Below are positions 20,924 through 31,455 of a DNA stretch of 64,000 bases, piece by piece. Source of the DNA: Aphanomyces cochlioides. Lineage: Eukaryota; Oomycota; Saprolegniomycetes; Saprolegniales; Verrucalvaceae. How positions within the stretch are numbered: position 1 is the first letter of the stretch; each line of letters opens with the position of its first letter. A model generated the notes under the pieces. The model was given only the letters and a program-made list of their open reading frames with translations, was not told the origin of the DNA and made no database searches. The DNA is taken from assembly GCA_019828595.1 (NCBI GenBank), contig JAHQRK010000014.1:124001-188000 (forward strand), read 5' to 3'. The translations under genes and the position numbers were made by a program.

Positions 20924-21919
20924 TTACGCTTGTTGTCCACCGACATCAACCACAACTTTTCCCTTGACGCGTCGAGAGGCAAGTTTAGCAAACGCTTCTT
21001 CAACGCCTTCTTGAGTAAATGGAAAGACAGAGTCGATCACAGGGCGACTGCCAGCTTGTTCTAAATGCTTGAGAAAACCTTCCAAGTCGGCACTCTTGTA
21101 TTCGGTCATGAGCAAATCAATGTCTTTGCGACCAAATGGAGTGAGTCGACCCAACCAAAGCGACGGAGGGCCGTTCAATGCCACATGGTTCTTGGAGGGA
21201 TCTTTCAACACTTTTTTCGCATCGTCCAAATAGTTTACACCACCTACACTGGCAGTTGCTGTGTCCAACACGAAATCAAAATGCCGAGCATTGCCATCGA
21301 CGATCGATTGCGTTTGGTAGTCAATGATGCGGTCGGCCCCAAGGGACTTGACAAATTCTTCGTTCTTCTTCGAGCACACACCAACGACTTCGCTAGCGCC
21401 CATGGCCTTGGCCAATTGCACGCCAGCCGAGCCACAGCCTCCGCTGGCACCAATGATGAGGACTTTCATGCCCGCTTCGAAACCATGATTTACAAAGGCT
21501 TGGTAGCTCGTCAAGTAGGTGGTAGGGAGTGCCGCGCCTTCTTGGAACGAAAACGTGGTCGGGAGTTTGGCAATGTGGGACGCATTGCAATCAACTTGTT
21601 CTGACAAAGTCCCCCGGGTGTTGCCAAAGACGCGATCACCCACAGCGACCGATTGGACATCCGGGCTGACTTGCGTCACAACGCCAGAAAAGTCCAAACC
21701 AATGCCCTTGCCATGAAAGAACCATTTGGGGAGCTTGTAGTCTACAAAAGGTCATCCATCACACACAACGATAAGTGGCGTTGCCCTACCGACTCGGTTG
21801 ATACCAGCCGCTTTGACGTCAACGACGACACTCTCTGTCGCTTCCAAAGATGGCTTGGCGGCATTAGTGTCGAAACGACGGCCCGTCGAGCTCCAGATGT
21901 CGTACTTCACAGATCGCAT
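20924..21919 (-). CDS. MDR-family zinc-free reductase, quinone oxidoreductase type (copy A, intact)
   Basis: A medium-chain dehydrogenase/reductase, expected to reduce quinones or enones with NADPH. Two exons: 21743-21919 approximately (MRSVKYDIWSSTGRRFDTNA through VKAAGINRV) and the rest, joined by one intron that all family members in the window share at the same place, before DYKLPKWF. Motifs: GLDFSGVVTQVSPDVQS, AVGDRVFGN, GAALPTTYLTSYQAFVNHGF, the cofactor loop LIIGASGGCGSAGVQLAKAM, SKKNEEFVKSLGADRIIDY, DFVLDTATAS and RRVKGKVVVDVG at the end. No structural-zinc Cys cluster is present, as in the zeta-crystallin/RTN4IP1-like branch. Length is about 312 residues. The physiological substrate is unknown. 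Confidence 0.88.
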
Positions 21920-22426
21920 TGCTTATCACAGCCCCTGATGATTGAAGAATGACAGACAAAAACAAGAAATTCCAGAAAATCCAATCAAGACAATGAGTTA
22001 AATTATTCAAAATTGCTCTTAATAGTAATCAACATTATTGTTTTTTACATCTATTTTGATAATATTTGATCGTCACTCGAAACAATTAAAAATGACCTAA
22101 CCACTGTGCTTTCTAGTCAATCATTGAATAAATTTTGAATTTTCAGGCATCCCGCTAGGAAGTCCAAGCGTCAAGCATCATAACAAACCTCGTTGCTCTC
22201 TGTGGACTTTGGAATTCGAGGGTGGTGGCAAAGGCCTTCCTCGTGTTGCCATGTTGATGGCTTACGTAATCGAGCTGTGCATGGAATGATAACTGGGTTC
22301 TTCCACCAAATTCCACGAATCGTATGGCGGTTTATTAATGAGGTCATCTTGGTCCTATTAAATAGGACCATCACCGCGAGATAAAATTTTATCTCGGTGA
22401 TCGATCCCAATCGATCATTTTCAACC
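21920..22426. other. Intergenic region between divergent MDR copies A and B
   Basis: About 500 bases, AT-rich between 21960 and 22130. No gene is seen. An inverted repeat of the form AAATAGGACCATC/GATCTTGGTCCTATT lies near 22345-22372, and TTTATCTCGGTGATCGATCC with its near mirror CCATCACCGCGAGATAAAA lies near 22365-22406, just upstream of copy B. Confidence 0.4.
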
Positions 22427-23430
22427 ATGCCATCCGTCAACTACAACATCTTCAGCTCAACAGGCCGGACGTTCTACCCAGAGCCTGCTAAAGCAACGCT
22501 AAAGGCCAAAGACAGCTTCGTGGTGGAAGTGAAAGCTGCGGCCATTAACCCTGTCGTAAGAGTTCACACACACAGCTTTCTTTGACCAAATGCGACTTTT
22601 TGTAGACTACAAGCTCCCCAAGTGGTTTCTCCACGGACGAGCAGTTGGGCTTGATTTTTCAGGCGTCGTGACTGAAGTGAGTCCTGACGTGACGACAGTC
22701 AAAGTGGGCGATCGAGTGTTTGGCACTGCATCGGGAGCCCTCGCCGATAAAATCGTGGTCAGTACCATCATCCACCATTGCCAAGCTCCCAACTTCGTTT
22801 TCGTTCAAAGATGGAGCTGCTCTCCCTATTGCATAACTCTCGAGCTACCAAGCGCTGGTCAACTATGGCTTTACTGAAGGCATGAAGGTGCTCATCATTG
22901 GTGCTACCGGTGGTTGTGGTACGGCTGGTGTTCAACTGGCCAAAGCACTTGGTGCTAGTGAAATCGTGGGTGTATGCTCCAAGAAGAACGAAGACTTCGT
23001 CAAATCTCTTGGCGCAGATCGAATCATTGATTACCAGACGCAATCGATCGTGGATGGACATGAAAAGTAACGTTACTTTGACTTTGTACTTGACACTGCC
23101 ACATCGAGTGGTGGCAATGAAGATTACTTGGACTCTGCGAAAGCCGTCCTGAAAGACCCGTTGAAGAATCACCTTTTGTTGAACGGACCGTTCTCTCTCT
23201 TGTTTGCCAAGTTTACTGGCCTTTATAAGGATGTTGCCTTGATCCTCTGTGAGCAAAAGGCTGCCGATTTGGAAAGTGTTGTCAAGTATTTGGAATTGTC
23301 CAACAGCCGTCCTGTGATTGATTCCGTCTATTCATTCACGCATGATGGCGTGGAAGAAGCTTTTGCCAAGCTGCACTCGCGCCATGTCAAGGGAAAAATC
23401 ATCATCAATGTGTCTCGCGAGGAGATTTGA
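22427..23430 (+). pseudogene. MDR-family reductase copy B, broken
   Basis: Starts MPSVNYNIFSSTGRTFYPEP like copy C and ends with a normal C terminus (RHVKGKIIINVSREEI, TGA 23428-23430). It cannot encode a full protein. Compared with copy C: the donor site reads CCTGTCGTAAGA where copy C has one more G, so splicing would lose the frame; a 4-base gain after DKIVV (about 22757-22790) shifts the frame; TAC of the LSSYQAL region has become TAA near 22832; and six extra bases TAACGT after HEK (23068) put a stop before RYFDFV. The Rossmann region between these (LIIGATGGCGTAGVQLAKAL) is well kept, so inactivation is fairly recent. Confidence 0.85.
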
Positions 23431-23792
23431 TACATGTAGAATAACTTCAGAGTCGACCATGGCGGAATTTTTGCAATCTGCTGCGACAAATAGCAAGAGT
23501 GGAGGGATAACATTTATTCCATACAACGATGGAATCGCGACCAGATTGCTCTCCTTCGCACATCGCCACGTTAATTGATTCGCATTCATTGGAGACAAAG
23601 GCAACGATTATAGTTGAAGTCATCAAGAAAAATATTTTTTTAAACCATTTTAAATTAAGATTAAAATTAAGTACTTCAAAATTAACTGGAAATATAAAAA
23701 TTATTAAATATTTATATTTTAAATTAGTTCTGCATGTTTATAGTACACTGCATTTCCTTCAATGTTTTATTTCTCTGATCTCATTTCGGAAA
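23431..23792. other. AT-rich spacer upstream of MDR copy C
   Basis: A 362-base gap between pseudogene B and copy C. The stretch 23620-23770 is very AT-rich with TTTTAAA and AATTAA words. No gene or clear regulatory motif is seen; it must hold the promoter of copy C. Confidence 0.4.
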
Positions 23793-24789
23793 ATGCCATC
23801 CGTCAACTACAACATCTTCAGCTGGTCTGGTCGCACGTTCTACCCAGAGCCTGCCAAGGCAGTTCTCAAGTCCAAAGACAGCGTTGTGGTCGAAGTGAAA
23901 GCTGCGGCGATTAACCCTGTTGGTACGACCTCTCCTCTTGCTTTCGTGGTCTTCATGCTCTTCTTTTTCGATAGATTACAAGCTGCCCAAGTGGTTCCTC
24001 CACGGACGAGCGGTTGGTTTGGATTTTGCTGGCGTTGTGACAGAAGTCAGCCCTGACGTGACGACGGTCGCAGTGGGTGATCGTGTGTTCGGCAATGCAT
24101 CTGGCACACTAGCTGACAAAATTGTCGTCACTCCGTCCACGATTGCCAAACTCCCCCCTTCGTTTTCGTTCAAAGATGGAGCTGCCCTTCCTGTCGCTTA
24201 CCTATCTAGCTACCAAGCATTGGTCAACCATGGATTTACTGAAGGTATGAAAGTCCTTATCATTGGAGCCAGCGGTGGTTGCGGTACGGCTGGTGTTCAA
24301 CTGGCCAAAGCACTTGGTGCTAGTGAAATCGTGGGTGTATGCTCCAAGAAGAACGAGGAATTCGTCAAATCTCTCGGAGTAGATCGAATCATTGACTACC
24401 AGACTCAATCGATTGCGGATGGGCATGACAAGTACTTTGACTTTGTTTTGGATACGGCGACCGCGAGTGGTGGCGGTGAAAATTACTTGGATTCGGCGAA
24501 AGCAGTGCTCAAAGATCCGACCAAGAACCATGTTTCATTGAATGGTCCCATCTCGCTTTGGCTTGCCAAGTTTACGGGGATCGGACGCAAGGACGTAGCT
24601 CTGCTCGTTTGCGAACAAAAATCTGCGGATTTGGAAAGTGTCGTCAAGTATTTGGAATTGTCCAACAGCCGTCCTGTGATCGATTCAGTCTTTCCATTTA
24701 CGCAAGAAGGCGTGGAGGAAGCTTTTGCCAAGCTGCAATCGCGTCGTGTCAAGGGAAAAATCATTATCAACGTATCTGGCGAGGAATAA
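23793..24789 (+). CDS. MDR-family reductase, quinone oxidoreductase type (copy C, intact)
   Basis: A complete two-exon gene, about 312 residues. Exon 1 gives MPSVNYNIFSWSGRTFYPEP through VKAAAINPV; the intron GTACGACC...GATAG (about 23922-23973) restores VDYKLPKWFLHGRAVGLDFA. It has the full motif set: VGDRVFGNASG, GAALPVAYLSSYQALVNHGF, the cofactor loop LIIGASGGCGTAGVQLAKAL, SKKNEEFVKSLGVDRIIDYQ, DFVLDTATASGGGENY and RRVKGKIIINVSGEE with TAA at 24787-24789. It is a close relative of pseudogene B just upstream on the same strand. As in copy A, no zinc-binding Cys cluster is visible. An NADPH-dependent quinone or enone reductase role is inferred from the family; the substrate is unknown. Confidence 0.88.
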
Positions 24790-24863
24790 TCGTAATTCAT
24801 GTACCATTCGACGCTTCAGCATAGTCATGTCGTATTTTCTCCTTATGAACAACAGTCAACAAG

Positions 24864-24890
24864 GTTATGGATATGCTGCATATCCATAAC
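24864..24890. repeat. 27-base perfect palindrome at a transposon insertion site
   Basis: GTTATGGATATGC, one base, then GCATATCCATAAC: both arms of 13 bases match perfectly. Its last eight bases, TCCATAAC, are the left target duplication of the element that follows; the right copy is at 26941-26948. So the element lies at the edge of a cruciform-capable sequence. Confidence 0.8.
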
Positions 24891-25379
24891 AGAGTAATTC
24901 CCCGAGAACAGGGTGGTTTGCCCTCAGAACAGGGTAGTACCACCCTGTTGGGAATCCGGATAAAATCCGGATACTACCGGATTATCAAATAATTACCTTG
25001 CATAAGTACTAGTACTGGAACACCATCAAAATTCGATTTGGAAACTGTCGTTCCATGGAGTTCGTAGTGTCGGAAGACTATCGTGCTCACGCTGTCAAGC
25101 TAAGCATTACTAAAGAGCCAAGAGGAGAGCATGATTACATTCCGGAAGTGTGATCAATGTGGTTAAGAATCATGACTTTGGGAATTCGAGTCCAACAGAA
25201 GTATCGGGACACGAAGTCCGGGAAATGGACATACACTAAAGCCAACTGCACATTTTTTGTTTGCGCAAGCCGCTGGACGATGCACCAATTTCGATCACAT
25301 CGATGGACTTGACTTTAACCATGCCTCCTTCACCAGTCATGCAAATTCACCCCACCAGCCATGACTCATAATATGTTAA

Positions 25380-26140
25380 GTGCGAACTCTAGAAACTTCT
25401 ATTATGTTCCATAGCCGTGGAAGCTACATAACTTCTTGAGGTTTCTACGTTCTACTACTTCTAGGACTCTGGGGCTTCTAGTACTTCTAGGGCTTTCGAG
25501 CTTCTAGTACTTCTACAACTCTAAAGCTTCTAGACGTTTCAGAAGTATATTAACTCTTGCTATGTTCTAAAACATTTGTAGATACTGAATCAAGGGGAAT
25601 GCGTAGCTAGATGTCAGAAGTTACTATAACAAGTATTACTTTCTAGAAGTTAGCAGAACTTAACGATGTTGAAGGAGTTACAGAAGATAAAACCTTCTGG
25701 AAGTTATTAGAAGTTAGAGAAGATAATATCGTCTGGAAGTTAGAAGAAGTTACAGAAGATAAGGAGAAGTTACAAGAACTCCTATTACTTTCTAAAAGTT
25801 GTCAAAACTGTTACTACTCTGGTCCGAAATAATTGCTACAGTTACATTCTCTGCAGATTTTTTTCTCAAAAATCATCGAAATATTCAACGATGATTGGTT
25901 CAGTAGACAGCTTAGGATCTCCTCTTTGATTGGTTAATTTGTGGAAACTACAATTCGTCTCCGTTGGCGAGGTATGGTGTGTGCATCTAGAAGTTACTGA
26001 AACTAGTACTACTCACTAGAAGCTGGCAGAAATCTAGAAGATTGCAGAACTTTACAATGTTGCAGAAGGCTCAGAAGATAATAACTTCTAGAAGCTACTA
26101 GAACTATGATTACTTTCTACAAGTTGCCAAAACTATTTCA
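25380..26140. repeat. Degenerate AGAAGTTAC / TTCTAG minisatellite
   Basis: Many imperfect copies of AGAAGTTA, TTCTAGAAG and ACAGAAGATAA follow each other, with the complementary CTTCTAG words in the first third. It fills the interior of the hAT-like element and has no coding capacity. Confidence 0.7.
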
Positions 26141-26172
26141 TGGAACTAAATGCATTAGAATGAATTATAAAG

Positions 26173-26800
26173 CTAAGATAACATGCGAACCATTTTTGCT
26201 ACACGTACAGCACTTGTTCGTCTTTTCTTCTGACGAGGTGGTCTCACCGGACTTTCGACATCTTGATGGTTCGCCTCTTCTTTGGTCTCTTCTTCATCAT
26301 TCACGGCTGCATTTGTGTCGAAAGATTGTGCAGGACTAGCCATGCCTTCGGTGTTGCCTTGGCTCATCAAAATAGGTGCCAAAATATCTCTTGGTTTGAC
26401 CCCACACGCCTTAGTCTGGATAATCGGATAATCACCAGGCGCAAAATGCTCTGTTCAACCTTTCCCCACACATGATATCATGCATGAGATCGTCTTCGTC
26501 GTCGCGAGTCGTCGCTTCATTGGTTGTTTGGTCGTCGTCGTTGGATGACACATTTTGACCAATAGGATTTGATGGAGGCAAAGCATACTGTGACTGAACT
26601 CCAGCCGATCGCCGAGGAGGAGTGTAGGGCGCCAAACATCCATCTTCCAACACGAGACGTCCCCACATGAGTCGAATGTGGCGATTTTCGGGAATTTCCT
26701 TGTGTCGGTTTGTCATGTGAGTTGGGAAATTCGTGTACCAGATAATCGCCCCACAGTTCGCAACCATGCACTTGAGCTGCTGCTTGGATGTCTTCTTAAG
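26173..26800 (-). pseudogene. BED-like zinc-finger protein remnant inside the hAT-like element
   Basis: Minus-strand frames 26432-26800 and 26173-26382 together resemble one gene. The first holds LKCMVANCGAIIWYTNFPTH followed by MTNRH, a C-x4-C-x12-H-x4-H pattern close to BED fingers, then an acidic segment (SNDDDQTTNEATTRDDEDD). The second is a short piece ending in a basic stretch (PPRQKKRRTSAVRVAK) like a nuclear localisation signal. No start codon precedes the finger closely and a stop separates the two parts, unless a short intron joins them near 26383-26440. It probably once supplied the DNA-binding end of a transposase or a regulator. Confidence 0.5.
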
Positions 26801-26948
26801 TTTTAAAATGCTCTAGAAACTACTGGCTATCAAATAATAGAACGATTGGAGAACAAGCATCACTTCTCATGAGGGTAATTATTTGATAATCCGGTAGTAT
26901 CCGGATTTTATCCGGATTCCCTGTTCTGGGGGAATTACTCTCCATAAC

Positions 26949-27581
26949 ATGCAATTGGTTTTTCAATTTTCGTCCTCCCTTGAAAGTGTAATTTATATTA
27001 GAAATAGTATACTATACATAAAAATTAAATAAATTATTTGTTTCTGAAAATATAAGAAATGAATTATTTTTGTGATAAATATTGAAATAATTTATTTCAA
27101 GTTATTTTTTCCCAGGTCTGGATATGCATTCTAGATTTGGTTTGGCGTCAGGACTCTGTGGCTATGTAGAACCTGTCACAATTGCCAAAAGGATGGCTGT
27201 TGAGCTTGGACGTGAGGCTATGCCGCCTTGATTCAGCTTGATGACTATGAAACCAGCGGGGGGCGACAAGAGTAAGCGCCATGGATGAGAGGCCCTTTCC
27301 CATGGAATTCCAATGAACATTCTCCAGCAATCGTAAAGTTATACTGAGATCAAGTGTACAATCGTAAAGAATCTCCATTGCAATTTCCATTTCTCAACAA
27401 TTCTTTTTTTCGAGTTTATATAGAAGTTTGTATTGCCCAGAATTGACTGGATACCCCAAGGAGAACGTAAAGGCAGCACTTTACGATTATGTCGACCAAT
27501 AAAGTTGCGTAAAATTAGTTTAAAAGCAGCCAATGGGACGCTGAAATGAACATCCTGCATGTCATTGTTGTAAATTCCACG
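26949..27581. other. Intergenic region before the Crypton
   Basis: About 630 bases. The first part (26990-27110) is very AT-rich. No supported gene. The 5' end of the Crypton element must be near here, but Cryptons lack terminal inverted repeats, so no boundary can be drawn. Confidence 0.4.
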
Positions 27582-29766
27582 ATGAGCTCAAACGAACTCA
27601 CTCTGGACGGCTTGCGTCGCAACCGCATGTGCGAAGAATCGCGTACGAAGTACCGATCAGGGATCAACCAAGTAAAGAAGTGGTGCCGTCTTACAGGAAG
27701 ACAAAGCTGCATAAAGGTCTGCGGAGAGTCTCCAGATGGAGAAGCGCTTGATCTAAACGTCTTTGTATACCAAGACTTTCTAGACTTCTTGCTTTGGTGT
27801 GTTCAAAACAAGCCACGAATAAGTCCTGGTACACTGAGTGGATACTGCAGCGCAATTAAAAGCCTCTACAAAGACGAGAAGCGCACGCTTCCTGATGAAT
27901 ACGGCGATGATATGAAAGAAATGCTATCAGGTACACGATTTTATAACCATATAAATGTATAATATAGCTCTCAGGAATACGTAAAACCATGGCCAGTGAC
28001 ACACAACGAGGCACAAAACACGTCACTGGCAAGCGGCCTATGGCCTTTTCAACCTTTGAAATGCTGTGTCAAAAGAGTTTGTTTCTTCCAGACGGTGGAT
28101 TTACACACCTCTTTCGTATTTTGACTTGGAATCTGATGTGCCGTTCGCAGTCGACAGAAACAATAAGGTATTTCTTTCATGCATCAATGACTCACACAAT
28201 GTAGATTCGATCATGTATCGGTGGAGGAGGATGCAATCGGAGTCTCATTTTTTAAGACAAAGACTAAGCAGGAGGGTAATAGATTCAATCGTCTGTCACA
28301 TTATATTTGATGTATTTGATGTAGGAACGACTATTAAAGATCCCAAGCATTGTTATGCCAATCCCTTCAAGCCTGTGACTTGCTTGTTTGTGGCTCTTGG
28401 GGTGTATCTCTCGTGCAATAGTCAAATCAAGCCTGGAAATTTGTTTCCAGGCTCAAAGCAAAAGGTTAGACGAAGTTGAAAAATGTACTAAATTTAATCA
28501 GGATAGATTTGGAAAGTCTCTGGCTCACCTTCTTGGTGAAGGTAGAACAGCAGCTGAGCCAGAGACTGCGAAGAAACCAAGAGAGATTGGAACACATTCC
28601 ATTCGGAAAGGTGTAGCAACTTACGCGTCTTCAGGTACTACTGGTGGACCATCGATCGTAAGTGTTTGCTTACGATGCGGCTGGTCCATCGGTAATGTGA
28701 TGGAACGTTACTTTCGTTATGAAAGCGCTGGCGATCAATTTTGTGGTCGTGTGGTTGCAGGGCTACCTGTAAACAGTGGTGATTTTTCTGTACTGCCCCC
28801 CCCCACTTCTCGAATCCTCAGGACCCCAAATTGCTTGATTGTGTGAAGTTAATGTTTCCAAACTTATGGGGCGTGACTCACTTGGCGTCAGTCTTGACTC
28901 TGGTATTGGCGAGTCTGGTTCACCATCACGACTGTCTCGTTCACACACTGCCCACCCAACATGCTCTATTGCAAACCTCGCTGTTTCGCAACCCTCAGAT
29001 GATGGCATATCTGAAGTCCATACCTGTCATCGGCCATGAATCTTCCATCATGCGTGGGTCTGGAATTCCACCACATATAGAAGTGTAGAAACCACTTGAG
29101 ATGAATTATACAGCGATAAAACGTCTGCCGTCAACTGTGTTAGATGGTGTGAAAAGCATTATCGAAGAAGCAGGCATGGCCACAGGCTATATTACGAGAG
29201 ATTTCTTAGAGTCATCAATATCTACTGCATTGAAGGTTGTTTTGCCAAATACACAGAGCCATCAACTTTATTTGGACGACAATCCAACGTCAAACAACCG
29301 CCATTTATGCTCACCCTTTCCCGTGTACCATTGGGGAAAGTCATTCCATCTCCTTCCGGAACATTTCCAGTTGCCAAGTGTTGATGTGGCTACAGCATGG
29401 AAATTGTGGTGGTTAGGCAACCCAGCTCAAAAGATCATACCTTTTTGCAAGATCAAATTGGTTGATTTGTCAACTCAAACGCTCAAAAACAAATATTCCG
29501 AATGGAAATATTTGATGGAAAAGAAGATACATGAATACCTACGACAGACATTAAACCGTGAAGTGCCAAACAACCCTTCTGAAAGCGATGTCGTGGAATG
29601 CTTCGATATGGCTAGCCCGCTGTTCGAATCAATTCAAGCCAATGGACTTGAAAAACGGAGAATTTCTCAGCTGAAAGTCATGACTGTGTCAAAATTGATG
29701 CGATTGAAAGATGGCAGTCAAACCAAACGCCTATTTAAAAAGCAAAAGCGTTTAGCAGCATCTTAA
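27582..29766 (+). pseudogene. Crypton tyrosine-recombinase transposase (slightly broken)
   Basis: Start chosen at MSSNELTLDGLRRNRMCEES. Exons joined by short introns give an N-terminal SAM-like core (WCRLTGRQSCIK, NKPRISPGTLSGYCSAIKSL) and the catalytic domain: LFRILTWNLMCRSQSTETIR (first Arg), VSFFKTKTKQEG (Lys region), IGTHSIRKGVATYASSG (H-x-x-R box) and CGWSIGNVMERYFRYESAGD with the Tyr nucleophile region. The C-terminal part (PFPVYHWGKSFHLLPEHFQL, VATAWKLWWLGNPAQKIIPF) is the GCR1_C-like DNA-binding region of Cryptons. Two defects are seen: a frame change at a run of nine C (28796-28804) and an in-frame TAG at 29086-29088. Cryptons move by circular intermediates using this recombinase. 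Confidence 0.82.
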
Positions 29767-30449
29767 TTCACTATGCATATAGCTTTATGAATCATAAGTA
29801 CAACAGTCATGTCAGGGATAACTCACATCTAGAGAATACGCGACTCGTATATGATTGTTGGGGTCTTGTAGTCGAGAAAATCAAATCGAACAGATGCCAT
29901 GTAGTGCTGGACACGCTGCGTCGCAGAAGGATTCCATTGAGAACATCGAGGAAGCGAGGTGGGCGCCTGGCTTGACGAACAGCTTCACCTTCATGGGCAA
30001 GCTCACTGCCATAATTCCATCCCAACGAACGACTTTGCATTTCTAAGCCGTCTTATGGTCACATAGAAACACAAGGATTGAATGTTATTACCTTATGTAG
30101 TTCACGTCACTCTTGCGGTCCGCTTCGGCACAGCCATAGCTCCCCATGCGTGAAGCACAGCCAACGTGATGTGCAGTCATGCCAAACAAATCTGCGAATC
30201 GAAGAGGCTTAACTTCTTTTCGTTTTTTGATTGGCCAAAAGAAACAGGTCGAGAATCTCCTTACGAATTCCGAACACAAGTCATTCTTTACTTTGCCCCT
30301 AACCACATCATCGAGTAAATTCGTTAATATAGACATTATCCGGTTCAATTTCGTTAACAGTGTGCCGCTGCACAACAATACTCGAGCAAAAGCCTGATGC
30401 TGACGACGTCAAGCATTCACCTCGAAAATTACACTCACCAGAGTAAAGC
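29767..30449. other. Intergenic region
   Basis: About 680 bases between the Crypton and the MDR remnant that carries the Copia element. A minus-strand frame at 30088-30378 (for example FWPIKKRKEVKPLRFADLFG) looks biased enough to be a decayed gene piece, but I do not recognise it. Nothing else is seen. Confidence 0.35.
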
Positions 30450-30469
30450 GGACGTCGAGTGAAAAAAAT

Positions 30470-30512
30470 TTCTGCGGGCGGATCGATCGGCAGTTTGGCG
30501 GACGAGATGGTG
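30470..30512 (+). pseudogene. MDR copy D, left remnant at the Copia insertion
   Basis: The bases just before the Copia element read GSLADEMV (plus strand), which continues after the element at 36120 as VCSASTIAKLPSAFSFQDGA. The join matches copy C around ADKIVVTPSTIAKLPPSFSF. Upstream of about 30470 the MDR similarity is lost, so the N-terminal half of this copy was already missing or is too decayed to see. Confidence 0.7.
30508..30512. repeat. Copia target-site duplication, left copy
   Basis: TGGTG here is repeated exactly at 36120-36124, on the far side of the element. Five bases is the usual Copia duplication length. Confidence 0.9.
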
Positions 30513-30691
30513 TGTTGAGACTTGAGGAATGTGATCTCAACTTCTACATTCTAGAAAGCTCTCTAAACTATGAAATGACTTGCGTGTTGCATATTCCAGA
30601 AGACAAACAACGACAAAGAAGACCACTGAATTCACACTAGGCCTAGCTTTCCTTCTAACTGCATAATACACTTCCCATTTTTCTCCCTAGA
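30513..30691 (+). repeat. Copia 5' LTR
   Basis: 179 bp, from TGTTGAGACTTGAGG to TTCTCCCTAGA. Differs from the 3' copy at three positions (for example GAGACTT against GAGGCTT, AATGTGATC against AATGTAATC and TTTCCTTC against TTTCATTC). Confidence 0.95.
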
Positions 30692-30703
30692 GGTTATGAA
30701 CCC
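30692..30703 (+). promoter_or_regulatory. Copia primer-binding site
   Basis: GGTTATGAACCC directly after the LTR. GGTTATGA complements the anticodon part of initiator Met-tRNA (CATAACC), the half-tRNA primer site known for Copia elements. Confidence 0.6.
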
Positions 30704-31214
30704 TCTACCGCCGCCGCTGTTGACCGAGCCTCCGACGCCCGATCAACACCCGTCCGCCGCCAAGCCGTTACATCCGCGCCCCGCCGAGCCCCGAGACGCC
30801 GTGCCCCGCGTTTTTTCCTGCCGCCGCCGCCTGCCGAGCCGAGCCAAAAGTCGCCGTAGCGTGCGCAGAAGACCTTCAACACTAGCAGCACTACAGATCC
30901 CTGCCTGGACTCCTATTGTGAGATCTCAGGTTAGTACACTGCGGAAAGGGCTGTAAGCTAGCTGTTGATTGGCTGAACTCCTTAGTAGAGTTTGCCGTTT
31001 TATGAAGAACCCCGTCGAAGCCCTTGTCTCCAAGACCGATATCAACCGGATCCGGAAGAAGCGCCAAGTCAAGTCGAAGATCTCAGCGACTCTCCGCACG
31101 CATTTTAGCCGCCTGAACCCGAAGACCACCGTCGACAAGATCCACAAAGACTTGATCGACGCCATCGAACGTGTGCAACGAATTTCGAAGGTTCTAGAAA
31201 CTCGAATCGCCTAA
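30696..31214 (+). other. Two leader open frames upstream of gag
   Basis: The 765-base leader between the 5' LTR and gag is longer than needed and holds two frames. One starts at the ATG inside the primer-binding site (30696-30956), GC-rich and Pro/Arg-rich (MNPLPPPLLTEPPTPDQHPS). The second (30969-31214) is basic and helical (FMKNPVEALVSKTDINRIRK, TVDKIHKDLIDAIERVQRIS). No family is recognised. They may be chance, a spliced extra gene, or captured sequence. Confidence 0.4.
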
Positions 31215-31455
31215 GAATTTCCGGGGAACAAGAACCGACCCCTAGTGACCAACACTCGCGTCCCACTCAACCAAGTCAAGTACCACATTTCCAAGGCTCA
31301 CGAGCTACTAAACAAGGAATTTTTGAAGCCGACTTCATTTACAAGGAACGTCAGCTGCCAATTATTAAGTCTCAAGGTTAATTGTAAACAACTAATCAAG
31401 TTTTTAACCTCATTTTGGCCAACCAAGTTCCAGAAATTTTACTCTTACTTAAACT

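Larger units (their letters stand above)
24891..26940. mobile_element. hAT-like DNA transposon, probably non-autonomous
   Basis: A 2050-bp element flanked by the 8-bp duplication TCCATAAC (24883-24890 and 26941-26948). The ends are inverted repeats that begin AGAGTAATTCCCC on the left and GAGTAATTCCCCC on the right and share the subterminal block ATCCGGATAAAATCCGGATA followed by CTACCGGATTATCAAATAAT. The left end has an extra duplicated stretch with AGAACAGGGTGG and AGAACAGGGTAG. The 8-bp duplication and a BED-like zinc-finger frame inside (26173-26800) point to the hAT superfamily. No transposase core is present. The middle (about 25380-26140) is a degenerate AGAAGTTA/CTTCTAGAA minisatellite. 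Confidence 0.8.

Noticed and set aside
21065..21604. A 179-residue plus-strand frame over MDR gene A
   Set aside because: Antisense shadow: the minus strand encodes the full MDR motif set, and equivalent antisense frames appear over the other copies.
24864..24890. The 27-base palindrome as a transcription terminator of MDR copy C
   Set aside because: No T-run follows and this is a eukaryotic nuclear gene; the overlap with the transposon duplication explains its interest better.
26432..26800. The BED-like frame as the N terminus of the split hAT transposase family at 38.8-42.2 kb
   Set aside because: The two fingers differ in spacing (C-x4-C against C-x-C) and share no flanking sequence.
29086..29088. 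Programmed readthrough of the TAG in the Crypton gene
   Set aside because: The same gene also has a homopolymer frame change, so simple decay is more likely; no readthrough context is recognised.
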